From a candidate division WWE3 bacterium (GTDB lineage Bacteria; Patescibacteriota; WWE3; UBA101185; UBA10185), in assembly GCA_020427865.1 (NCBI GenBank), contig JAGQNX010000128.1, positions 1 through 5,479 of the forward strand: DNA of 5,479 bases, given 5' to 3'. Below are positions 1 through 5,479 of this stretch, in pieces; the first letter of the stretch is position 1; every line of letters begins with the position of its first letter. The notes under the pieces are model-generated. The model was not told the origin of the DNA. It did not search any database and was given only the letters and a program-made list of their open reading frames with translations. The translations under genes and the position numbers were made by a program.

Positions 1-380
1 ACTGGGTTCAACATAAACAAAATGAGAGCAAGATTTTTTATAGACTCCGAAGATATTATATCTATGTACATCATCAATTTATAAAACACATAGAAAGAAG
101 TAAGAGAAACAAAAAACATAATTACTCTACCCCAAAGAACAGGATCAATACTCCATGCAGAAGCTATAACACCTTCAGGCCAAGTTGCTAATAGTAAAGA
201 ATATAAAGGGGGTCTTTTTTCATCATCGGGATAGCTATATGCTGATTTAATTTCACGCGATGCTCGCAAAATCCGGTAGCTATCACCCCATTCAGCAGCA
301 TTAATGTTTAATAACACAATATGCAACACTATAAATGCTGCAAAATAATACGCAGGTTTTAGTTTAAGTATGTTAAACAT
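1..380 (-). CDS. GT-C fold membrane glycosyltransferase, PMT/ArnT-like (N-terminal 126 aa, runs off window)
   Basis: This is the N-terminal part of a polytopic membrane protein; the 3' end lies beyond base 1. The visible 126 residues start MFNILKLKPAYYF. Residues about 11-27 form a first membrane helix. A polar loop follows, with EWGDSYR at 30-36 and DEKRPPLYS at 53-61, and then a second helix at about 85-105 and the start of a third from about 117. A short N-terminus, one helix, an acidic residue in the first outer loop (here E30 or D33) and a downstream RPPLY-type motif are typical of PMT_2/ArnT-like GT-C enzymes. These transfer sugars from polyprenyl-phosphate donors outside the membrane. 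The ATG at 378-380 overlaps the stop of the preceding GT4 gene by 8 bases and has a good Shine-Dalgarno (AAAGGTG) 6 bases upstream, which supports this start. Upstream genes encode polyprenyl-phosphate sugar synthases that could supply its donor (inference). Acceptor and sugar are unknown. It could also be another multi-spanning GT-C family. Confidence 0.72.
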   Translation of the reverse strand, partial: MFNILKLKPAYYFAAFIVLHIVLLNINAAEWGDSYRILRASREIKSAYSYPDDEKRPPLYSLLLATWPEGVIASAWSIDPVLWGRVIMFFVSLTSFYVFYKLMMYIDIISSESIKNLALILFMLNP

Positions 381-1581
381 TAAAGACACCTTTATCCTTA
401 GCAAGAACAAAATTATAAACCTGTTCAATCTCATGTGCTTTTATGTTCCATGAATATAATTGTGCTACTTTTGACCTATCAACTTTAACAGGGGTATCTA
501 GCATTGATTTAATTTTTGCAGCTAGGGATTCAGGACTTAAATCGTCTAAATATATAAGTCCATTAATTTCATTTGCGGCTTTAAATCCAGAGCCTAATAC
601 AGGTACACCACAAGCTAAACTTTCTAAAACCGTCTTAGGTAACCCCTCATAATCCGCAGGCAGAACAGATATATCAGCGGCCTGAATTCCAATGTGTATT
701 TTTGGATACTCGGTATAACCCACTCTAAATACTCTAGATTCAAGTTGTTTTTCTTTGATTTGATCGGTAAGTCTTTGCATATAGGAGGAGTCGCCATCAC
801 CTATTAAGAGTAATTTATATTCACTGGGAAGTAACTTAATAGCGTCAACCAAAAGGTGTACGTTTTTACGTTCAACCATCATACCATGAAATAAAATTAC
901 ACGATCAGAGTTAATTAAACCTAAATCTCGTCGGGTTTTTTCTTTTTCATCAGGGCCCACAGGTGCAAACAGGTTAACATTAACCCCAGATTCAACAACA
1001 AACATCTTTTGAGCGTTAGCACCATGTAACTCAATAAATTCGTTCTTAACATCATTACTTACACAAATATAAGCATCAGCAACCTGTAATGCCAACTCAT
1101 TTGCAAATACTTCAAGAGGATACGCTAATTTTTGTGTAATAAAAGAAATAGACTTACCCTGAGACACTAATTTATTCCAGCGTGCTTGAGCACAATTATG
1201 AAAATGTACAACAAGTGGGATCTTAAGCTCATCGTGATTAGGTCTAAATCTTTTTAATAACTTGCGATAATAAAATAACCATAAACCAAAGTGTCCATGA
1301 GCATGTATAAGATCAGGCGTATTATTTCCACGCCAAACCAAATAATACAAAAACATCAAAGGAGCAATAGTTACTAATAAAACACCTTTTAAGGGTTCTC
1401 TAATAAAAGGTTTTATAGAAACCCCAGGAATAGTGATTAAATTACCTGCATTAGGCCAACGACCGCATAAAACAGTAATTTGATGTCCCATCTTGGCCTG
1501 AGACCTCGTAATCTCAAAAGGTTGTGGAACCAAACCAATCCATGGGGATGGCCATTCATATACAATTCTAAGTATTTTCAT
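373..1581 (-). CDS. Glycosyltransferase family 4 (GT-B fold), third GT4 of the operon
   Basis: A 402-residue cytoplasmic, membrane-associated glycosyltransferase, the usual length for GT4. It is expected to move a hexose from a nucleotide-activated donor to a lipid-linked acceptor with retention of configuration. The N-terminal Rossmann domain (about 1-200) contains HAHGHFGLW at 93-101 and VVHFHN at 124-129. The C-terminal donor domain starts near 225 with VILFHGMMVERKN (R238, K239 as the likely phosphate-binding pair) and continues with LLIGDGD at 258-264. The EX7E motif is intact: E312 and E320 in YEGLPKTVLES. A hydrophobic stretch at about 65-83 (GVLLVTIAPLMFLYYLVW) probably holds the enzyme on the inner membrane face. 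The ATG start overlaps the TGA stop of the upstream GT4 as ATGA, indicating translational coupling; there is no strong SD. Donor and acceptor sugars cannot be told from sequence. The family assignment is secure and the specific role unknown. Confidence 0.92.
   Translation of the reverse strand: MKILRIVYEWPSPWIGLVPQPFEITRSQAKMGHQITVLCGRWPNAGNLITIPGVSIKPFIREPLKGVLLVTIAPLMFLYYLVWRGNNTPDLIHAHGHFGLWLFYYRKLLKRFRPNHDELKIPLVVHFHNCAQARWNKLVSQGKSISFITQKLAYPLEVFANELALQVADAYICVSNDVKNEFIELHGANAQKMFVVESGVNVNLFAPVGPDEKEKTRRDLGLINSDRVILFHGMMVERKNVHLLVDAIKLLPSEYKLLLIGDGDSSYMQRLTDQIKEKQLESRVFRVGYTEYPKIHIGIQAADISVLPADYEGLPKTVLESLACGVPVLGSGFKAANEINGLIYLDDLSPESLAAKIKSMLDTPVKVDRSKVAQLYSWNIKAHEIEQVYNFVLAKDKGVFNV
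387..393 (-). promoter_or_regulatory. Shine-Dalgarno site of the GT-C gene
   Basis: On the minus strand this reads AAAGGTG and ends 6 bases before the ATG at 378-380. It lies inside the last codons of the upstream GT4 gene. It is the clearest ribosome binding site in the window. The other internal starts have weak or no SD sequence and probably depend on coupling to the preceding gene. Confidence 0.55.
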
Positions 1582-2759
1582 TTAGTTATTTTCTTAATAA
1601 TTTCTATGTATGAGTTTAACATTTCATCAATAGAAAACTCACTACTTGCTTTTTTGTATGAATAATCACCCATCGAAATGACTAAATTTCTATTATCCAC
1701 AAATGAATTAATCTTTTCTATTAGTGCAGGAACATCGCCAGCAGGCACAATATAACCATTTTTACCTTCTTCAATTGCTTCTTTATTTCCACCCAAATCG
1801 GACACAATTAAAGGTAAACGAGCAAACATAGCTTCGGGTAAGGTCATAGGAAAACCTTCAACACGAAGTGTAGGTAATACATATACATCGGCATCTAACA
1901 AGGTTTGCATTGCCTCAACATGGGATAATTTGCCTTTAAATGTAACTTGTTCAGACAAGTTTCTAGAGGTAACATAATTTTCTAAATAAGATCTATAAGG
2001 ACCATCTCCAATTATAAGAAGCTTAACAAATGAATTCTGCAGAGCATATAAAGCTTTTAGCAATACATGTACACCTTTTACGTATTCTAAACGCCCAATA
2101 AAAACAAGAGTTAAAGACGAAGTCTCTTTTTTAGAAGTAATGTTTGCAAATACACTAGGGTCAATCCCATTATGGATTACTGTAATGTTATCTTCCGAAA
2201 CAAAAGTTTCGTCTATTACCGAATTTTTCACAGCATTAGAAACTGCTACAACATGACTTGAACCTAATATAAAATCCCTTTGACGACCAAAATAATTGAT
2301 TAACACGAATAATATATCTTTTAATAAATAAGCAGTATCTTTAACTGATGCTACAGACAAAAGGCGTGTTTTGTATTCACTTAAAATACTTCCATGGGCA
2401 ATAGAAAGTACGGGTACTTTAAAGTAGTCTCTATTGTCAATTATGCCAACCCCGGCAGAGCTTTGACTAATTACTAAAGCAAATTTTTCATTAGCATGTT
2501 CCAATTTAAAAGCCTGCTGGGAAGCACTATACCAATTATCAGAAGAGTTTTTAAAAAGCATGCGATAAACAGAAGGCACAAATCTGTATGTAACACCGTT
2601 TTGCACTTTACTTTGATAAGAAAGCTTATATTGAGGCGCAAAAACTACTACAGAATATCCCCTTTTAGTAAGTTCTTCAGCTAGCACCGTTGTATGAGTT
2701 TCTAAACCACCAAAACCGTCATGAAATACTGTTCTTTTTGTAAATATAGCTATTCGCAT
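1578..2759 (-). CDS. Glycosyltransferase family 4 (GT-B fold), second GT4 of the operon
   Basis: A 393-residue GT4 enzyme with a complete GT-B architecture. The N-terminal domain opens with MRIAIF and a GGLE loop at 17-20, which in this family contacts the acceptor or the diphosphate. LSIAHGS at 118-124 and VVAVSNAVKN at 170-179 are typical of the domain. The linker carries VIHNGID at 194-200. The donor domain contains FIGRLEYVKGV at 220-230 (R223, K228), LLIIGDGP at 247-254, and the EX7E motif with E301 and E309 in EGFPMTLPE, followed by SDLGGNKEAI. All key residues are present, so it should be active, probably adding one sugar to a growing undecaprenyl- or polyprenyl-linked oligosaccharide (inference). 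The start overlaps the end of the preceding GT4 gene by 10 bases. A weak purine-rich AGAAG lies 7 bases before the ATG. The gene ends in TGA, overlapping the next ATG. Sugar specificity is unknown. Confidence 0.93.
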   Translation of the reverse strand: MRIAIFTKRTVFHDGFGGLETHTTVLAEELTKRGYSVVVFAPQYKLSYQSKVQNGVTYRFVPSVYRMLFKNSSDNWYSASQQAFKLEHANEKFALVISQSSAGVGIIDNRDYFKVPVLSIAHGSILSEYKTRLLSVASVKDTAYLLKDILFVLINYFGRQRDFILGSSHVVAVSNAVKNSVIDETFVSEDNITVIHNGIDPSVFANITSKKETSSLTLVFIGRLEYVKGVHVLLKALYALQNSFVKLLIIGDGPYRSYLENYVTSRNLSEQVTFKGKLSHVEAMQTLLDADVYVLPTLRVEGFPMTLPEAMFARLPLIVSDLGGNKEAIEEGKNGYIVPAGDVPALIEKINSFVDNRNLVISMGDYSYKKASSEFSIDEMLNSYIEIIKKITK

Positions 2760-3940
2760 AATAATTCTTCTAGTTTAGATAAAGTTTCTTTATTATCAAA
2801 TAATTTAGCAACTTTTGCGTAAATACGCTCCCCCAATAATTCACGCTTGCTTTTATCTTGCAGTAATACTTCTACAGCACGCGCAATATTTTTAGGGTCT
2901 TTTTGCGGAACTATAAACCCAGTAACCCCATGCTCTACTATATCTTTAACACTACCTACATCAGTAACAACACAGGGAAGTTTAGCTGCAGCAGCTTCTA
3001 GTAACACGTTAGGAACACCATCCACATCACCTTCTTCGGACTTTATCCCAGAAAACACAAACACCTGAGCTTTTAAATAATACGCTAAAACATCAGTATG
3101 AGGCAGACCATTGCCATTGCCTAAAATATAGAATGTATTTTTAAGGCCCAAATCTAATATTTCTGCTTGTAACTCATTATATAAGTCACCTTGAGCACCT
3201 ACTGCAATAAATTTATGTTTAATTCCACGATCTTTTAAAAGTTTAGAAGCTTTAATTGCATAACTTATGCCCTTTTTAGAAACCAAACGTAACCCACCCA
3301 TATAAATAAGGGGTATGTCTGGTTTAGGTTCATTTTTAATATTACTAAATAGATTTTCTATATCTATACCATGGTATAAGAGGTGTATCTTAGCTTTAAA
3401 GGAATCTATAACTTGTGTTAATAATTGTTCATAGGCATTTACATTACATACGGCAATAAATTTGCAATATTTAGCTTTAAGAGAAACTAAGTGGGCATTA
3501 ACAAACACATCACGTGCATGAGCAGAAATGCTAAATGTAACACCAAGTAAACGTGACATATACATACCATATGTAGAAAAGTCACTTAAAAAATGTACGT
3601 GTATATGCGTAGGCGAATAATCTTTTGCCAAATAAGCAAAACCAAAACTTTTAACTAGATATTTAGGGCTATTAAATACACCGCTTATTAAAACAATAAA
3701 AGTTCTAAGTGGGTGTTTGGTAAAAAAATGATACATACCCAATATAATTACTTTTGGAGTAAGTTTAATATAGTGAGTTACAGCTGTTAATTCCTTAGTT
3801 AGTAAAGCTTCACCTTTTTTAATTGATAAAACAGCTATATTTAAATTGTTTCGTTTTAGTAATCCTGCAACTTCGCGTTGAATAAACGTTTCACTCAACC
3901 TGGGAAATTCAGGAATAAATACAAGCAAATTAGTTTTCAT
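2750..3940 (-). CDS. Glycosyltransferase family 4, WcaL/AmsK-like, with Asp in the acidic motif
   Basis: A 396-residue GT4 enzyme. The start, FIPEFPRLSETFIQREV at 8-24, is the hallmark of the colanic-acid WcaL/AmsK-like branch used in exopolysaccharide assembly. Other landmarks are THIHVHFLSD at 111-120, SISAHARDVF at 137-146 (the usual AHA.D segment), YHGID at 189-193, and MGGLRLVSKKG at 214-224 with R218 and K222/K223 as donor-phosphate ligands. The acidic motif is EEGDVDGVPNVLLEA. Aligned to EX7E, the first position is D307 rather than Glu, with E315 second; a DG-P-LLE form is, to my recollection, a natural variant in this branch. Two hydrophobic stretches at about 63-74 and 79-90 suggest membrane association. 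Its ATG lies 2 bases after the upstream GT2 stop and no clear SD is seen, so coupling is likely. The exact sugar transferred is unknown; homology to WcaL (a galactosyltransferase) should not be read as specificity. Confidence 0.92.
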   Translation of the reverse strand: MKTNLLVFIPEFPRLSETFIQREVAGLLKRNNLNIAVLSIKKGEALLTKELTAVTHYIKLTPKVIILGMYHFFTKHPLRTFIVLISGVFNSPKYLVKSFGFAYLAKDYSPTHIHVHFLSDFSTYGMYMSRLLGVTFSISAHARDVFVNAHLVSLKAKYCKFIAVCNVNAYEQLLTQVIDSFKAKIHLLYHGIDIENLFSNIKNEPKPDIPLIYMGGLRLVSKKGISYAIKASKLLKDRGIKHKFIAVGAQGDLYNELQAEILDLGLKNTFYILGNGNGLPHTDVLAYYLKAQVFVFSGIKSEEGDVDGVPNVLLEAAAAKLPCVVTDVGSVKDIVEHGVTGFIVPQKDPKNIARAVEVLLQDKSKRELLGERIYAKVAKLFDNKETLSKLEELLCE

Positions 3941-3942
3941 AT

Positions 3943-4764
3943 TTAATCTGTTAGGGCGGAAACTTCTTCAACTTTAGGTACTACTGCATATTTACCAGTT
4001 AATGATGTAAACCTAATTTTGAGTACATCCAATAACATTTTATAAGAATTAGAAATGAAACTAAACCTAGTTGTGGGGACATAGTACCATTCGACAGGAA
4101 GCTCCTTGGATTTGTACCCAAGATGTCGTGCAAGAAATAAGATTTCAATATCAAAGGCACCAAAAAAGGGTTTATTTAAGTTTTTGGGAGGATGTGCATA
4201 AACAACTAAGTGCGATACTATATCGTCTATCACTTCCTTTTTAAATAATTTAAAACCGCATTGAGCATCTTTAACACCGGGCAAAATAATAAGTTGATAA
4301 GTTAAATTAAAAACACGGCCTACAAAATGTCTATAAAAAGGCTCCTTGTGACGTGTAGCACCTACACCTTCACGTGAAGCATATACAACATCCATATCAT
4401 ATTCTTCTATCCATAACATAAAGCGTTTTAGCTCCGAAATAGGAGTAGCCATATCCGCATCTGCCATTAGAACATATCTACCTTGAGCAGCTTTAAACCC
4501 AGAAATTAGAGCCTGTGCCTTTCCAAAATGATTATTTTTAATTACTCTAACCTCAGAGTGATAGCCCGCATAGGATTCTACAAGTTCTACTGTTTTGTCC
4601 AGACTACCATCATCAACAACAATAACTTCAAAATGCGGATTATAATCTGACATAAAATTAATTACTTGGGTTAAGGAATCATTAATAATATTGGCTTCAT
4701 TATAAGCGGGAATTATTATTGAAAAATCAAGCATAGAATAAATGTTAGCCTTATCTGTATTCAT
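3943..4764 (-). CDS. GT2 polyprenyl-phosphate hexose synthase, dolichyl-phosphate glucosyltransferase (ALG5/DPM1)-like
   Basis: A 273-residue GT-A fold, family 2 enzyme that should transfer a hexose from UDP-Glc or GDP-Man to polyprenyl phosphate on the cytoplasmic face. Visible motifs are FSIIIPAYNEA at 14-24, VIVVDDGSLDKT at 47-58 (nucleotide binding), a GKAQAL segment at 81-86, the metal-binding ADADM at 101-105, and VKDAQCGFKLFKK at 164-176. The last is characteristic of the dolichyl-phosphate glucose synthase-like branch. FDIEILFLARHLGY at 204-217 and an Arg at 233 follow. No strong C-terminal membrane helix is present, unlike its upstream neighbour, so this is a soluble or peripheral type. 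The start chosen is the ATG at 4762-4764, one base after the upstream stop. A second ATG at 4732-4734 (residue 11) would give MLDFSIIIPAYNE, the more usual family N-terminus. Neither has a good SD. Glucose versus mannose cannot be decided. Confidence 0.9.
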   Translation of the reverse strand: MNTDKANIYSMLDFSIIIPAYNEANIINDSLTQVINFMSDYNPHFEVIVVDDGSLDKTVELVESYAGYHSEVRVIKNNHFGKAQALISGFKAAQGRYVLMADADMATPISELKRFMLWIEEYDMDVVYASREGVGATRHKEPFYRHFVGRVFNLTYQLIILPGVKDAQCGFKLFKKEVIDDIVSHLVVYAHPPKNLNKPFFGAFDIEILFLARHLGYKSKELPVEWYYVPTTRFSFISNSYKMLLDVLKIRFTSLTGKYAVVPKVEEVSALTD

Positions 4765-4765
4765 A

Positions 4766-5479
4766 TTATTTGTTTGGAGCTTTCCAAATAAATTTGCTAT
4801 AAACTGTAAAGTTCCAAATTACTCCAAAAGTGACACCCACTAAGAACAGGATATTAGCTACTAAAGCGGTATCCCCAAAGCGAGCAACCCCTGATTTAAT
4901 CAGTAAACTTCTAGCAACAATAGGTATCAGAGATGACAGAGCATATACAGGAAATCTTTTAACTAGATTAGTATTAGAACTAATCTTACGATCATTAAAG
5001 GACCAAAAATTATTAAACAAATAAGTAACAATCATGGCAACAGCACCTGACAGATAACTGGAGTTAGCGGATGACATGCTAATTCTTAATAAATTAAAAA
5101 CCGAAAGATCTGTTGCAAGACCTATAAATCCAACAACTACAAATTTAATAAAATTAGCACTTTCTTTCAGTCTTATGGACAAAACTACTTTTAAAGAATC
5201 AAGCATGTTGTTTCTTTCCATTTTTGAGTCCCCACGGTCTCTAAGACCAAACTTTATAGGTACTTCTTCAATGCGAGCACCAAGGCGGTGTATACGATAC
5301 AAAAGGTCAATTTTATAAGCAAATCCCTTGGATCTTATTGTGTTTAAGTCTACTTTGTCTAAATATCCTTTTACACGAGTAGCCTTATAACCAGAAGTAA
5401 AATCATTAACTGCAAAAATCCATAAACATATTTTTGCAAAGTAACTCCCCCCAATACTTAAGGACTTGCGATATAAACC
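4766..5479 (-). CDS. Polyprenyl-phosphate mannose/glucose synthase (GT2) fused to GtrA membrane domain, N-terminus outside window
   Basis: The visible 237 residues are the C-terminal part of a longer protein that enters across base 5479. The first ~105 residues are the end of a Dpm1-type GT2 domain: NDFTSGYKATR at 25-35, SKGFAYKIDLLYRIHRLGAR at 50-69, EEVPIKF at 71-77 and DRGDSKM at 81-87. This pattern is diagnostic of polyprenol-phosphate mannose synthases. From about 110 a GtrA domain follows, with four predicted membrane helices (about 112-130, 142-159, 176-194, 206-228) and the aromatic/Asn signatures NNFWSF at 156-161 and WNFTVYSKFIW at 222-232. The GT2 domain should make a polyprenyl-phosphate hexose. 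GtrA proteins are thought to help flip such lipids, so the fusion couples synthesis to translocation (inference). An in-frame TTG at 5300-5302 could be mistaken for a start; the conserved residues upstream show it is internal. The stop is 1 base before the next gene. Confidence 0.92.
   Translation of the reverse strand, partial: GLYRKSLSIGGSYFAKICLWIFAVNDFTSGYKATRVKGYLDKVDLNTIRSKGFAYKIDLLYRIHRLGARIEEVPIKFGLRDRGDSKMERNNMLDSLKVVLSIRLKESANFIKFVVVGFIGLATDLSVFNLLRISMSSANSSYLSGAVAMIVTYLFNNFWSFNDRKISSNTNLVKRFPVYALSSLIPIVARSLLIKSGVARFGDTALVANILFLVGVTFGVIWNFTVYSKFIWKAPNK

Noticed and set aside
443..652. Short plus-strand open frame opposite the third GT4
   Set aside because: It lies fully antisense to a well-supported GT4 C-terminus including the EX7E motif, has no recognisable domain and no sign of its own expression signals. 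The similar plus-strand frames at 1480-1665, 2496-2684, 2847-3068, 4830-5024 and 5076-5318 are rejected for the same reason.
2847..3068. Ser/Thr-rich plus-strand frame that could look like a secreted peptide
   Set aside because: The composition is a by-product of the codons of the GT4 donor domain on the other strand.
4766..5302. A 178-residue GtrA protein starting at TTG 5300-5302
   Set aside because: The frame stays open to the window edge and the 59 codons upstream encode conserved Dpm1-family sequence (NDFTSGYK, SKGFAYKIDLL). The TTG is an internal Leu.
1..5479. Search for CRISPR arrays, tRNA/rRNA, insertion sequences, terminators, promoters or a phage/defence system
   Set aside because: Nothing was seen. 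Every base lies in a gene or in the two gaps of 1 and 2 bases, no direct repeat array or inverted-repeat-flanked element is apparent, and all six proteins belong to recognised glycosyltransferase families.

Overview
The window is a tightly packed, single-strand cluster of glycosyltransferase genes, all on the minus strand. Read in the direction of transcription (from base 5479 down to base 1), it holds six genes, the first and last cut by the window edges. They are: (1) the C-terminal part of a polyprenyl-phosphate hexose synthase (GT2) fused to a GtrA-type membrane domain; (2) a second GT2 enzyme of the dolichyl-phosphate glucose/mannose synthase type; (3), (4) and (5) three different GT4-family, GT-B fold glycosyltransferases; and (6) the N-terminus of a multi-spanning GT-C membrane glycosyltransferase of the PMT/ArnT type.

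There is essentially no intergenic DNA. The junctions in transcription order are a 1-base gap, a 2-base gap, a 10-base overlap, a 4-base ATGA overlap and an 8-base overlap. The window is therefore the middle of one operon with probable translational coupling. No promoter, terminator, RNA gene, repeat, mobile element or CRISPR array is visible. The only convincing Shine-Dalgarno sequence precedes the GT-C gene, inside the 3' end of the gene upstream.

A working model (inference) is as follows. The two GT2 enzymes load hexoses from nucleotide sugars onto a polyprenyl phosphate at the inner membrane face. The GtrA domain helps the lipid-linked sugar cross the membrane. The GT4 enzymes build an oligosaccharide in the cytoplasm. 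The GT-C protein uses polyprenyl-phosphate sugars on the outer face to decorate a glycan or protein. This would be a surface-glycan or protein-glycosylation locus. Neither the sugars nor the final acceptor can be read from the sequence.

The organism is a bacterium with AT-rich DNA (A/T preferred at third codon positions). TGA is used as a stop, so a UGA-recoded genetic code is unlikely. The bacterial Dpm1-GtrA fusion, compact overlapping genes, and the style of the GT4 and GT-C proteins resemble what I know from Candidate Phyla Radiation (Patescibacteria, e.g. Microgenomates or Katanobacteria). That assignment is tentative and rests on recognition, not on a search. I see no novel enzymatic system. 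The main points of interest are the pairing of two polyprenyl-phosphate sugar synthases with a GT-C enzyme in one operon, and an Asp variant of the GT4 acidic motif.
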